Shown here: positions 45,445-55,134 of the stretch, one piece after another
Numbering within the stretch: the stretch's first letter is position 1
Layout: each line of letters opens with the position of its first letter
NCBI GenBank assembly: GCA_019244055.1
Contig: JAFATG010000325.1
Coordinates: 16,573 to 80,572 of the forward strand
DNA length: 64,000 bases
Reading direction: 5' to 3'
From: Acidobacteriaceae bacterium
GTDB lineage: Bacteria; Acidobacteriota; Terriglobia; Bryobacterales; Bryobacteraceae
Program-made: the position numbers and the translations under genes
Notes under the pieces: model-generated
The model's input: the letters and a program-made list of their open reading frames with translations, nothing else
Databases searched by the model: none
What the model was told of the DNA's origin: nothing

Positions 45445-47085
45445 CTACTGTTTCACAATTGGCGGCGGATTCCAAGTGCCGTTAAGAATCGCCTGGTCCG
45501 GCCAATACGCACGGAGGAAGAGTATAAATTGGCCAGTGGGATTAGCGGAATTAGTGGGATCCGGTACAGGCGCCGCGAGCCAATTGCAGAATTGTTTCGG
45601 ATCAGAGGGCGCATTTGCTTGGATGTAGAGATCGAGTGAGCCATCTGCGTTCAGGCACGCCTTATGGTTCTGCACATATGGTATGCCAATCGCGTTATAA
45701 CTCACGTCTGGATTGTTGACGAGAAAGCCATTAATGTCATAGAGCGTAACCGACCAGAAGGCGAGACGGTTTACTGGTGGAATTTCGCCCGTGCGATGCA
45801 AACTCGTTTCGGCACTGAAGTGCACCACATAACGATTCCCCCCAACAAGCACGTTTGCGGGATCAATACCGCGGCTATCGTACGCGCCGTAGCCATACAC
45901 GGCGTCTTGCGGCCTGTTCCCACCAAGCGCCTTCTCTGCGACTAATGCTCTCAAAATGTAATTGATTCCGTAATCACCCACATTGAGTGGCAGGGACCAA
46001 TAATTTGTCTTTGCCGAGGCTGAAGGTGGATTTATGCTTGCCAGGAGATCCTTTGCCGCTAGCACCGCCGCCTGCAGTATCGTCACGTCGTTCTGGTCCG
46101 GCAGATCGACGCAGCTAAATGGCTTGCTGGGAGTAAGAAGACCCAGGTTCTTCAGCGATGGTTCTACCAGAACGTCGATCTTACGCGGTGGATTGGTCAT
46201 CATCATCGTGGACATCGTTTCGAAGAAGGCGCACGCGTCCATGTTGTTGACCTGATGAATCGGCTGTGTAAACGTATCGATGGAAGGATTTACCGGCAAA
46301 TTAGCGGGCGGCTGGTAGTCCGTGTCGGAACCGAGCGGTCTCAATGTCAGCCCGTCGGCAGGGTTCGCAGGGGGCTTAAGAGCGTCGTTAAGAGCCTTGA
46401 GATCAGCGTCGCTGCCGCTCGTAAAGAACCGGAGTATTGACCATACGGTGTTGCTATCGAGTCTGATAACTCCTTCATAACCGGTAGTTGGTGCTGTGGT
46501 CCCGCCGGGGCCCACCAGAAGGTAATCACCAGGTTTGCTCCGTATGCGCGAACTTGGTGACTGCCGGCTGACATTCGTCCATGCGTCCAATAGTTCGACG
46601 ATAAAAAATCTCGGTTGATTTGTGCCAACCACAGCCGGCAGCGGTGGCACGTGCATGATCAAGGGTCCGCTCGTGAGATCCATAAACGAAGACCCGTACA
46701 AGGTGGTGGTGCTGGGTAGCACCACGTCATGGTATGACGCGTTGGGCAATGCCGTGGCTGCGAAGATTTGATTGATAGGAGCGCGCGTCGGGTTGCCTGG
46801 CGGTATCGGCCCTGGAACAGTCGTGGCCACGCGCTCCGTCATGGCAATTGCGAGCAGGGAATAACCATAGATATAATCTGTCACCCCGTCCGCGAATGTC
46901 TGGACACCCGCCGCGTCAAGGTTCTCGGGTGCTTTGCTCTTCACAAGTGACTGGAACTGACTAAAACCATTAGCGTCGATAGCGGTATCCTGGCTCGAAT
47001 CCGCTGCGGTAACACTTTGCGCCATCGTTACTGTCGTTCCAAAGAAGACAGTAGCAATAGTAACGATTAGAATGTTAGTGGACAT
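45445..47085 (-). CDS. Exported DUF1254 / DUF1214 protein
   Basis: 546 residues from the ATG at 47085, selected because GAAAGGAGAAAG precedes it and it gives a signal peptide (MSTNILIVTIATVFFGTTVTMAQ); upstream in-frame ATGs lie in the repeat leader. DUF1254 spans ~60-200 (YGYSLLAIAMTERVATT, FFIVELLDAWTNV) and DUF1214 is near the C-terminus (FWSVTLYDINGFLVNN, SDPKQFCNWLAAP). These domains occur together in envelope proteins of unknown role. It is transcribed away from the secreted operon and carries the same leader as that operon. Confidence 0.88.
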   Translation of the reverse strand: MSTNILIVTIATVFFGTTVTMAQSVTAADSSQDTAIDANGFSQFQSLVKSKAPENLDAAGVQTFADGVTDYIYGYSLLAIAMTERVATTVPGPIPPGNPTRAPINQIFAATALPNASYHDVVLPSTTTLYGSSFMDLTSGPLIMHVPPLPAVVGTNQPRFFIVELLDAWTNVSRQSPSSRIRSKPGDYLLVGPGGTTAPTTGYEGVIRLDSNTVWSILRFFTSGSDADLKALNDALKPPANPADGLTLRPLGSDTDYQPPANLPVNPSIDTFTQPIHQVNNMDACAFFETMSTMMMTNPPRKIDVLVEPSLKNLGLLTPSKPFSCVDLPDQNDVTILQAAVLAAKDLLASINPPSASAKTNYWSLPLNVGDYGINYILRALVAEKALGGNRPQDAVYGYGAYDSRGIDPANVLVGGNRYVVHFSAETSLHRTGEIPPVNRLAFWSVTLYDINGFLVNNPDVSYNAIGIPYVQNHKACLNADGSLDLYIQANAPSDPKQFCNWLAAPVPDPTNSANPTGQFILFLRAYWPDQAILNGTWNPPPIVKQ

Positions 47086-47097
47086 CTTTCTCCTTTC

Positions 47098-47232
47098 GCC
47101 CAGGTAGACTTTCCCGTTCCCCCGCTCCGATGACCCATAGGATCTGGTAGCGGCGGAGCGCATCCTGTTCAACCAATACGCAACATGCGGGCACAAAAAC
47201 CGTAACTCGGATCGAAAAAATTGAGAGCCGGG
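47098..47232 (-). promoter_or_regulatory. Leader repeat A upstream of the DUF1254 gene
   Basis: About 135 bases with roughly 85% identity by eye to 52533-52662, in the same orientation and position relative to a minus-strand gene. Shared blocks on the plus strand include GATCTGGT, GAGCGCATCCTGT, AATACGCAAC, ACCGTAA and a run of A before TTG. A shared promoter or 5' leader is the simplest reading. Confidence 0.7.
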
Positions 47233-47281
47233 AGAAAGGCGGAACCGATCACAAGCAGGCCGTCAAGCGATCGGGCCGCGC

Positions 47282-48487
47282 TCATCCCGCCCCGCAGGCT
47301 CTGAGGTAGGCTTCGAGCAAGTCTTCGTCGGCGCAGGATGCCACCATACGAGCGACTGCGGTGCGCACGGGCTCTCCGGCAACCGGAACCAGTTCGATCG
47401 CGGCACGCACAGCAGCATGACCGAGAAACAAGAGCGCGTCCGCGGCCGCCGCGCGGATCCGCCAATCTGCGCTGCGAAGATGCCCCGATAACTCGGGGAT
47501 CGCTGCCACGCCTCTGATCCTGGCCAGCTTGGCAAGGCACGCTTGCTTCACCAGAACCGAGGATTCTGTTTCAAAGAAAGCTCCAAAATCCAGATCGCAG
47601 CAGCACAATACGGCGGCGCGGCGAACCAACTCGTTCCTGTCCGAAAGAAATGGAACGGCGAAGCCGCTCAGATAACCGGGCGTTTCCGGAAGTTTGCTGG
47701 CGGCAGTAAGGGCTGCGGCGGCAAGCTGGCGCGGCCCTGTGCTCAGGGCCTTTCGCATCAGATCTGCCGCCAGCGCCGGGTCATCATTTGCGGCCCACTC
47801 AAGCAGCCAGGCGCCGTTATTTGTGGAAAACTCTTCCCAATGAGGTGCCAGCGCGGCAAGAGTGGCGGGACCCTGAGCGCGCAAAGCGGCGCGCGCCTCC
47901 CATTGAAAGAGGCCGTCGAGCTCGGCCAACCATGCGGCCGGCTGTTCGGAAAACGGTGGCAGTGGAACCTCGCCGCTGCTCTCCAAGAGTTGGATTCGCA
48001 GTCGCTCGCCCGCGCAGCCGCCGCACGAGCCCGCCAGTAGATGGGCGACGGCCCGCGCGCGAGAGGCGCATTCGTTTTGCATGAGCGCCGGAGCCAGGCA
48101 TGGCCGCAACGCTTCAGCCGGCTCGTTCCGCAGATATTCGGCCAGAGCAAAAAGCAGGCCGCCGTGGTCTTCCGTGCTTACCAGAGACACAAACAAACGC
48201 ACGACTCGCACGTCGCGAAAGGCGGCGAGCGCTCCAATCCAGGAAACCCACTCCATTGTGCCGCGCCAGCGCTGCGCCCGCTCCAGTAGCACATCGATAA
48301 CATCGCGTCTCTCGTAGAGGCCGAAGCTGAGAGCGGTAGCCGGCGAAAGGCGCACGGCCTGCAATGCCGAGAGGCGGGTAGGAGCGGCGGCCGCTGTAAG
48401 CGCCTCGAACAGTGCGCGGGCAGTTCGCAGGCAAAGCTGGGGCGGAACGGTCTCCGTTTGTTCATGCGCGGTAACGGGTGGGGTCAT
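47282..48487 (-). CDS. HEAT-like repeat protein
   Basis: 401 residues, no signal peptide. Alanine- and leucine-rich helical units run through the whole length; the C-terminal ones are clear (LSGHLRSADWRIRAAAADALLFLG, split here as HLRSADWRIRAAAADAL). The start overlaps the stop of the 640-residue protein by 4 bp, so it is the last gene of the operon. A cytoplasmic adaptor or assembly role is plausible but not shown. Family not recognised beyond HEAT. Confidence 0.7.
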   Translation of the reverse strand: MTPPVTAHEQTETVPPQLCLRTARALFEALTAAAAPTRLSALQAVRLSPATALSFGLYERRDVIDVLLERAQRWRGTMEWVSWIGALAAFRDVRVVRLFVSLVSTEDHGGLLFALAEYLRNEPAEALRPCLAPALMQNECASRARAVAHLLAGSCGGCAGERLRIQLLESSGEVPLPPFSEQPAAWLAELDGLFQWEARAALRAQGPATLAALAPHWEEFSTNNGAWLLEWAANDDPALAADLMRKALSTGPRQLAAAALTAASKLPETPGYLSGFAVPFLSDRNELVRRAAVLCCCDLDFGAFFETESSVLVKQACLAKLARIRGVAAIPELSGHLRSADWRIRAAAADALLFLGHAAVRAAIELVPVAGEPVRTAVARMVASCADEDLLEAYLRACGAG

Positions 48488-50406
48488 GACCAGTTCCAGA
48501 CATCCAGCCAGAACTCCGTCTGCCCGTAAGCCGACCCCGCATCAATAACCAGGAAGAAACGGTTTGAGTACTCGTTGCGGGGGCCTTTCGATAACCAGTT
48601 AATCGAAACGTTAGTGCTAGAGCTGAAGGCCCCAGTGGGCGTCACAATGAGAGTCGCCGAGGGGGAGAGTTTGGCTGTTGCCCCGCCACTGGCGACTTCG
48701 ACGTTGCTCGCCGCGTGCGGTAAGCGGTTCTCATCAAGCAGCGTGAACTTGATGGGGATGGGCGCTGGGGCTTGACCAGGCGGGTAGGGAAACCAGCACG
48801 ACATCCCGACGTACGACAGCCCCGCCGGCGGCGGACTATTGAGGGCGTTAACGGTGGCGGACGCCAAGCCGTTTTCAGTTTCGTCCCACGGCGGCTTAGA
48901 ACCGGCAACACCGAAAGATCTCTGGCAGCGGATGTAGCGGTTATTCACATTAAGCGGCAGCACCACCTCAAATTCGGCACAAGGCTCGCTGGATAGAGAG
49001 TCAATGCTTGCCGTGATGATGTAGGTCTGAACCGTATACACCGGCCCGGGCGGTGTTGTTTGTAAGGGATCGTATAAGTTACCGGTTAACAAACTTTGGT
49101 TGGGAAAGGTGTAGTTGAATATACTTGAGGTCTTGGCGCCCGGTGCAATAGTTAAGGATTTCGGAAATCCAGGCGCATCCGGCTCGATCTTCAGGCTCAC
49201 ATTGTTTTCTGCGGTGGGCCCGGGGTAGGGCATGGAAAGCTCGAGCACACCCACTAACTGATCGCCGGCGAAAATACTGGCGGAGCCGTTTACCGGCTTG
49301 ATAGCAAGCGTAAGATCAGGAAGCAATAAGCAACGATTTTGGATGCCCGTTGACACGGAGCCTTTCTGCGTTATCTTGGGCTCGTAATTCGAAAGTCCAT
49401 AGAGCAGCTTAGTAAAGTCAAGAGTAGGTGAGTTTACTTCGAAGTTAAACATCTTGGCGACCGTAACGCGGAAGTGATACGACAGGCCGAGAGAGAAACC
49501 GGTCTCGTAATGCACGGAGGTAGTCATTTTGCTGGGAGTAACGGACTCCTCGAATAATACATTGCCCGTCGCGACCACTTTATTGCCATCTTGATATACC
49601 AGCGAGCTATAAGTAGCACTGTTTTGGCCTTCCAGTCCACCTTGCACAGTAAATGAGTCGAGACCGAGAGTGACCGGCAAGCCGATATGAAACGACGGGC
49701 CGACCGAAATCTCTCCGCCGATTTTGCTGAAGCTCGTATTCAGCGCTCTCAGAGGCGGAATGAGATTTGCGAGGTTAATGGGAAGAACCAATTCTGGGGC
49801 GGCGCTGAGTTCGCGTCGCACGCCGGAGTTCGAGGTCGAATCGAGAAAAATATAGGTTTTGATTTTCGGCAAAACACCGTCAAGCATGTCTCCATTTGCT
49901 TTCTCGAACGTGTTTTTTGAATTGCGGCCGAGTAAGTACTTGATGAGCTCGACGAGCAAGCCGAAGAAGTCTATGGAAAAGTTTAGCGAGGTGGTAAATG
50001 CATCGTTCCAGGAGAGCTGCCACGGTTTGTACCACGTACTCGAGCTATAAATCTGGAAGGCGAGGTTGATTCCAGCACCGACGGAAGCGCCGACGAATCC
50101 GCCCGCCTCCAGCTCCTGCCCGTTGAAGGTAAGACTCAGCTGTCCTTTACTATTCTCATTTTTGGTCTCAGCCTGGATGTTTTTAAACAAAAAGGCGACG
50201 GAGGGACCGCATACGCCAAACGCATATTCTGCGTAAGCGCCCACCTTCAGCCGCGTGACAAAGATCGTGGCGGATACGTCCAGCAGCTTAAAGGAGCGGA
50301 ACGAGCCGTATGCGCCCGCTCTGGCCGCGCCGGTGGGGAAGAGCGGCAGGCCATAGCAGACATTGACCGGGTCGGATGTGCCGATAGGCAGGGTGAATTT
50401 AGCCAT
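48484..50406 (-). CDS. Large beta-rich protein of unknown family
   Basis: 640 residues, ATG with GGAGGACAC upstream. No signal peptide and no known domain that I recognise. It is rich in Ser, Thr, Gly, Asn and aromatic residues with alternating hydrophobic strands (for example IFVTRLKVGAYAEYAFG, PSFHIGLPVTLGLDSFTVQG), which suggests beta-sandwich or barrel-like structure. The C-terminal 200 residues look like a separate beta domain (SVSTG to WLDVWNWS). Its partner genes encode a HEAT-like protein downstream and a Tat-exported protein upstream. Confidence 0.65.
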   Translation of the reverse strand: MAKFTLPIGTSDPVNVCYGLPLFPTGAARAGAYGSFRSFKLLDVSATIFVTRLKVGAYAEYAFGVCGPSVAFLFKNIQAETKNENSKGQLSLTFNGQELEAGGFVGASVGAGINLAFQIYSSSTWYKPWQLSWNDAFTTSLNFSIDFFGLLVELIKYLLGRNSKNTFEKANGDMLDGVLPKIKTYIFLDSTSNSGVRRELSAAPELVLPINLANLIPPLRALNTSFSKIGGEISVGPSFHIGLPVTLGLDSFTVQGGLEGQNSATYSSLVYQDGNKVVATGNVLFEESVTPSKMTTSVHYETGFSLGLSYHFRVTVAKMFNFEVNSPTLDFTKLLYGLSNYEPKITQKGSVSTGIQNRCLLLPDLTLAIKPVNGSASIFAGDQLVGVLELSMPYPGPTAENNVSLKIEPDAPGFPKSLTIAPGAKTSSIFNYTFPNQSLLTGNLYDPLQTTPPGPVYTVQTYIITASIDSLSSEPCAEFEVVLPLNVNNRYIRCQRSFGVAGSKPPWDETENGLASATVNALNSPPPAGLSYVGMSCWFPYPPGQAPAPIPIKFTLLDENRLPHAASNVEVASGGATAKLSPSATLIVTPTGAFSSSTNVSINWLSKGPRNEYSNRFFLVIDAGSAYGQTEFWLDVWNWS

Positions 50407-50422
50407 CTGAGTGTCCTCCGGA

Positions 50423-51892
50423 TTAGAGGGGAATGCCGATCACCAGAGCCGTGATGAAGTTGTTCGGATCTCGTAAATTATTAGGATCTATGGCGAACTC
50501 CGCGGTGAATGCCAGCCGCCCGAAAGCATCTACCTGAGTGGCATGCTGGCCGAAGAAGATTTCGGTGATGGTGAGGTCGCCTCCTGGCGACACTCCGGGA
50601 ATCTTGTCGCCGCTTTGAAGGAGTACATTGGAGTTCGCGCCATCAGAAACGATAAGCTGATTCGTGCCGTCACCTAGAAGCTGGGTCACGTAAACGAGGC
50701 CGGTATTGCCTATGCAAGGGGCGTTATAGGAGAGAACCTCTTCATTCGTCGCGAGCGGCTGCGTCTGCCCGAGACGGTAGCTCCGTTCGGAAAAATAGCC
50801 GAGTTCCTCTAGGCCATTGCTGCCGATGGAAGCGTCGAAGAGACTAAGGTGAGTGACAAAGGTTACGTCCTGCTGGGGATCGACTCGTGCGCCGAGGTAG
50901 GTGTTTCCCGAAGAGACGTGTAACAGGGAAGCGGAGTTCGCGGTCAGAACCGTTGGGCAAGCCGCAACGAGCCGGAGCCCAGACGTGCGAGCTTGCGTGT
51001 CGCCGGCGATCAATGCGGTACCGGAATATGGGCCCGCGTGCGGCAGGTGCCCCGTCACCTGCGCGGCAAATGCGTTGTTCGCCGCCAGGTCGACCAATCC
51101 CACGGATTGAATGGCGGCCGAGGTGTAAGGAAGAGCATCGCCGGTACGAAGCACAACGCGCGCTTGCGATGCACCGCTAACGCTCGTGCTGATCAGCGCT
51201 TGCGAGCCGGAGAACGCCTGTTGGAAAGAAGCGGGCGCTTGCGTGGTCGCCGCCACGAGCAGCATATTCTCGCTATCATCGAGCGCGATGTCGCCGAAGT
51301 CTCCGCCATATAAGCTGCCATCGGGCGCATCATCGCCGAACCGGATCAGGCGGCGCCAGGAGCCGATGGTCGAACCGGGCGTCAGCAAATACACCGCGGG
51401 GGCAGTATTTGGATTTTGAGAATTCTGGGGCAGGATGGTTGTTACGTACTCGCCTAAAGCATTGGAGGCGCCCACGCCGATATGGTCAGCGTAAACGTTG
51501 CCGGTGCCGGCAAGGAGGCCGCCCTCATACGCTTCGGCCCAGACACGCGATACGGCGGGCGGGGTCTGATCGTAATTGATGTTGATGCGAAAGAGAGCGG
51601 GAGCCCCGGTGTTTAAGTGCCTGCCATGAAGATAGATATACGCTTGGCCCGCGCCCGAAAGCGGCGATGCCATCATGACCGAGCCGGTCATGGCCCCCAA
51701 ATTGTTCGGCAAACCTCCGATGGAGCCTCCCTGCCCCGCGGTTAAAACGCGGTAGAACCTATAGCCGCTCGGAAGAGACCCGAGGGCTTGGCCGCGCGCT
51801 CTGCCGGTAGCAAGAAGAGACACGCCGGCAAGCGTACCTCCGATCGCTTTTACAAAATCGCGTCGAGTGCGTTTCTGTGAGACAGCATTCAT
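50423..51892 (-). CDS. Tat-exported protein, DUF7453-like repeats
   Basis: 489 residues from the ATG at 51892, which gives a Tat signal (TRRDFVKAIGGTLAGVSLLATG) with GGAG upstream; an in-frame ATG at 51994 would add 34 residues with no signal. The rest is beta-rich, with statements such as GFDDAPDGS-like FGDDAPDGSLYGGDFGDIAL, LRTGDALP and GQTQPLATN, and QSGDKIPG repeats, resembling the 'FGDPAPxGG..f......N..G.vaF' units of DUF7453 secreted proteins. Probably periplasmic or surface exposed. Second gene of the operon; 40 bp separate it from the PEP-CTERM gene. Confidence 0.7.
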   Translation of the reverse strand: MNAVSQKRTRRDFVKAIGGTLAGVSLLATGRARGQALGSLPSGYRFYRVLTAGQGGSIGGLPNNLGAMTGSVMMASPLSGAGQAYIYLHGRHLNTGAPALFRININYDQTPPAVSRVWAEAYEGGLLAGTGNVYADHIGVGASNALGEYVTTILPQNSQNPNTAPAVYLLTPGSTIGSWRRLIRFGDDAPDGSLYGGDFGDIALDDSENMLLVAATTQAPASFQQAFSGSQALISTSVSGASQARVVLRTGDALPYTSAAIQSVGLVDLAANNAFAAQVTGHLPHAGPYSGTALIAGDTQARTSGLRLVAACPTVLTANSASLLHVSSGNTYLGARVDPQQDVTFVTHLSLFDASIGSNGLEELGYFSERSYRLGQTQPLATNEEVLSYNAPCIGNTGLVYVTQLLGDGTNQLIVSDGANSNVLLQSGDKIPGVSPGGDLTITEIFFGQHATQVDAFGRLAFTAEFAIDPNNLRDPNNFITALVIGIPL

Positions 51893-51932
51893 TGAGTCAT
51901 CTCCGTGAATCTGTGAGTCAAGTTGAAAAGCG

Positions 51933-52490
51933 CTAGCAAGCGGCCCGTCGGCGGCGCAGCCAGAGCGCACACAAGACTGCAGAAACGTAGCCAAACACCG
52001 GCAGCGGACCCCCGGGCTCTGGAGTCACAACGCTCTTGCCGAGAGCCACAGTTCCGGATCCTTGCCAGTCGTAACAGGCCTGCAGCGAATCCGGACAAGT
52101 GCCATATGGGTTCGGATAACTGTTGCCTCCCAGGCTATATCCATATAAGAATTGCGGGATGCCTTGGTTGAACGTGACGTAAGAATCCGGGGTTCCGCTG
52201 GCGACATCGTTATCGTTATCGATCAAAAACGCAAACCGTTGCAAAGCGCCGGTGCTGCTGACAGAAATGGGACTTAAGTAAGACGTATCTGCCAGCGAGT
52301 AAGCGGTGAAGAAGTTGAATGTGTAGGCAGTAGGAACAAGAGTGCTGCTGTTATAGCTGAGGGAGCCCCTGTAGGAATCCCCGGCAAGCGGGCCGGTCCT
52401 GGCCGTCGCGGTGAAATCAACTGTAATATCCGCAGCTTGGCACAGGCCAGCGAGCACTAGCAGGCTCAGGCTGAGACAAGCGGTAACCAT
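51933..52490 (-). CDS. PEP-CTERM sorting-domain protein
   Basis: 185 residues using ATG 52490; ATG 52553 is an alternative. Signal peptide MVTACLSLSLLVLAGLCQA. The C-terminus has the tripartite sorting signal: VTPEPGGPLP, a hydrophobic helix (VFGYVSAVLCALWL) and RRRRAAC. PEP-CTERM proteins are processed by exosortase and associated with exopolysaccharide. No exosortase gene is in this window. First gene of the operon, directly behind leader repeat B. Confidence 0.85.
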   Translation of the reverse strand: MVTACLSLSLLVLAGLCQAADITVDFTATARTGPLAGDSYRGSLSYNSSTLVPTAYTFNFFTAYSLADTSYLSPISVSSTGALQRFAFLIDNDNDVASGTPDSYVTFNQGIPQFLYGYSLGGNSYPNPYGTCPDSLQACYDWQGSGTVALGKSVVTPEPGGPLPVFGYVSAVLCALWLRRRRAAC

Positions 52491-52532
52491 AGTAAGTCGG
52501 CACTTCGACCGGCGATTCAGGCCGGCATCGTG

Positions 52533-52662
52533 CGCCGGGTAGACCTCACTCATTCCCCTGCTCCGATCCATAGATCTGGTGGCGGCCGAGCGCATCCTGT
52601 CTAATACGCAACGTGCGGGTGCAAGAACCGTAAGTCGGATCAAAAAAATTGGAGAGTCGGGT
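52533..52662 (-). promoter_or_regulatory. Leader repeat B upstream of the PEP-CTERM operon
   Basis: Second copy of the leader at 47098-47232. Differences are a few short indels (for example 4 bases after CTGTCT) and scattered substitutions; conserved blocks flank a motif that in one frame encodes MRSAATRS in both copies, which I regard as coincidental conservation of DNA. No other copy was noticed in the window. Confidence 0.7.
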
Positions 52663-53284
52663 GTCATTCGTGGACCGTTCCGCAGTGCTGTTACGAACCT
52701 CGCTCAAAACGTTCCTAGCGTCAAGCGCGCCGAGCGAATCAGCGAGCTCTTTTGCTGAGTCGCGGCCCGCATCCGCGCCCTTTTCTCTCTATCGAGCTCA
52801 GTTTGTTGTCACTTTGGTCAAAAAAGCGGCGACGAGTGGTGTGCAATCGCTGAATGGTATGAATGGGGTCAGCTGGTGCACGGTGCGTCCGACCACCGGC
52901 CGGTTCGGCTGCATGCGCGTTTTGCGACGAACCTGGCCCAGCGGCTCTAGGAAGCGGAGGTCGGCGGAACAAAGCCGGAGGTTTATTCTCGAGGCTACCG
53001 ACAAAGCGGAGGCGGTTAACAACAGGCGGCAAGCAATCGGATCGCGATGATTGCATTTCCTCAAACTCTTTAGCCACTTGAGTGGCTGCCAGCGGTTTGC
53101 TCTCTTTGCTGGCTTTGAGTTGGTGTGAGGTGACGATAAAGTGACATCGAACGCCCGAATGGCGGCCCGGTCGAGACCTGTCGCTCCCAGGTTTTGCACA
53201 ACCCTTGTACCTGGGCTGTTGCTGGCTGGTTATCAATGACGTTGAGTCAAGCAGTCTCCCGCTGAACGTTATGGAGGCTTGCGC
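52663..53284. other. Intergenic region beside recombinase remnant
   Basis: 622 bases between leader B and the recombinase remnant. Frames are open on both strands with no recognised similarity. Confidence 0.35.
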
Positions 53285-53810
53285 TCTTCGCATGGCTATC
53301 CGTACTCTACTGGCGTGCCAACGGCCGCCTCGAGGCGTTTGAAGGCCCAATTCGTTCAACTTCGTGGCGATCGCGCGGAGACTGGCGGATTGTAGACGCA
53401 TTTTGCTGGATCATGTCGACTACGGCAGGGCTCGGTCCTGTGATCTTCTGAATGCGCGCACGGCGTGCCTTATCGATTGATTCTTTCCAGCGCGGATTGC
53501 CCAGCTTGGTAGCGCGGGCCTTTAACGCAGCCATGCCGCCTTGGTGCGCTCCGAATGGCACGGGCCTCGTGTTCGGCGAATGGGCCATGATGTGGATCGT
53601 GAGACTGTTGACCTGCGGCATGTCAGCGGCAACGAACTGGACACCGGACTCCATCAGTCCGGAGATGAAATGAACATTGCGCGCCAGGCGATCCAATTTG
53701 GCGATGAGAAGCGTCGCATTGACCCGTTTGGACTCAGCGGTCGCGGCCAGTAATCGTGGCCGGCGTGCCGACTCTCTTCGCGGTCGAGCGCGGCAATGAC
53801 ACGTCGGCAA
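53285..53810 (-). pseudogene. Serine recombinase (resolvase) remnant
   Basis: The minus strand reads RVNATLLIAKLDRLARNVHF and SGLMESGVQFVAADMP, the resolvase catalytic domain middle part, then KATKLGNPR-type RATKLGNPRWKESIDKAR. After a frameshift the DNA-binding-like part continues with ASLRAIATKLNELGLQTPRG and GRWHASRV. The N-terminal serine segment is missing, so the gene is inactive. Confidence 0.75.
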
Positions 53811-53989
53811 AGGATCGCCGGGGAGGATCTGATCGGCATTCCGGAGAGTCGTCCGCCACTGGATGGTTGAGCAAGCCCTGATCTACGCTTTGCAGGACGG
53901 CCGGAGTGCCAAGCCCAGGTGAGAGTGGGAGCTGGAACGTTGTACCAGTACGACATGTATCGGCCCTGATCTGCAACTGCGACACAGGC

Positions 53990-54889
53990 TTAGCTGTAAA
54001 ATCCGATTTGCTTCAGATATGTGAAGCTTTTCCGCAGACTCGCAATGGGGTCTATGCTGAAGTCCTGCTCCACAAATGCATGCTTCGCCCTGGTATCGGC
54101 GACCGCAGCGAGAATTCTGTTGAATGGCAGATCGCCGGATCCAACTTCGCGGAAAGTTTCGTTCGGCACGGTGGCGATATCGTAGTGGACGGGAGTCCCT
54201 TTCGCTCGATCTTTTAGGTGCACAAGCGCCACTCGACTTGCATGTTGCCGAAGAAAGTCAGCGGCATCTACTCCGGCCATGCTTATCCAGAAAACATCCA
54301 CCTCCAGCGCGACCAGGTTCTTGTCTAGCTTATCGATCAGCACGTCGATTGGCCTGCCACCAGGCTTCGGCTCGAACTCGAAATCGTGATTGTGATAGCA
54401 GAACTGCAACCCGGCCCTTTGGGCTTTGGTGGCCGCGGCGTTCAGCTTGTCGGCTAGAGCGTGGTAGAAATCCAAGCCCAACCGCTCCTCCGGCGTAAGG
54501 TAGTTAAAGACGACATACCGAAAACCATGATCTTTCGCGAGTTCGAGCGACTGGCCATAGCTCGCTCCGGACTCGATGGGAGGCATGTCGGCATGTTGCC
54601 ACGCCGTATAGTTCCCGGTCAGCAGCGGCGTCTCGAAATGCAAACTGATAGGCCGGAGCTGATGTCTCGACAGCAACGGCGCAATCGTCTTCACTTGACT
54701 GCGTAACATTTCCACTTCGCGGTACCCTATTTCGCCGATAGCTCCTAGAGTTGCTGCGGGAGCGTTCGATAGCCGATCCCGCACCGTGTAAAGTTGAACA
54801 CCCGGAGAGAATTCCCGAGTACGAGGCTCCGCGACAGCAGAGGCAGCCATTCGCAATAGGGATCGCCTGCTAAACTCCATGGCACTCAT
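53990..54889 (-). CDS. Sugar phosphate isomerase/epimerase-like protein
   Basis: 299 residues. Tat-like N-terminus (SRRSLLRMAASAVA), then a xylose-isomerase-like TIM barrel: GVQLYTVRDRL, LQFCYHNHDFEF (~155), VALEVDVFWISMAG (~197), LVHLKDRAKG (~225) and HAFVEQDFS (~280). The Glu/Asp/His pattern of the metal site is in place. Typical of acidobacterial periplasmic IolE-like enzymes; the substrate is unknown. Its start is ATG 54889. Confidence 0.88.
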   Translation of the reverse strand: MSAMEFSRRSLLRMAASAVAEPRTREFSPGVQLYTVRDRLSNAPAATLGAIGEIGYREVEMLRSQVKTIAPLLSRHQLRPISLHFETPLLTGNYTAWQHADMPPIESGASYGQSLELAKDHGFRYVVFNYLTPEERLGLDFYHALADKLNAAATKAQRAGLQFCYHNHDFEFEPKPGGRPIDVLIDKLDKNLVALEVDVFWISMAGVDAADFLRQHASRVALVHLKDRAKGTPVHYDIATVPNETFREVGSGDLPFNRILAAVADTRAKHAFVEQDFSIDPIASLRKSFTYLKQIGFYS

Positions 54890-54910
54890 GATCGCGCGGG
54901 AGTGGATTGC

Positions 54911-55045
54911 TCATCTACGCCAGCATAGTCGGCACACTGGACACTGAGAATGAGCCCACGACGGCGAGCCCCAATTTCCACTTTGCCCGTGATCCACCAC
55001 AATCGAGTCGCCCCATCCTACATAGGCGATTTTCTTTTCGACCAT
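54911..55045 (-). CDS. Possible 44-residue ORF with CxxC
   Basis: MVEKKIAYVGWGDSIVVDHG at the start and CPVCRLCW near the C-terminus; the frame is open upstream for ~25 codons without a start. May be a remnant or a small metal-binding protein. Weak. Confidence 0.25.
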   Translation of the reverse strand: MVEKKIAYVGWGDSIVVDHGQSGNWGSPSWAHSQCPVCRLCWRR

Positions 55046-55134
55046 GATTCGCAAATGTCGTTCTGGGCCGAACTTCCGTATTGCTGATTCCCAGCTCTCC
55101 GCCCGAGTGGGCTCTACTCACCTTCGTGATTTGT

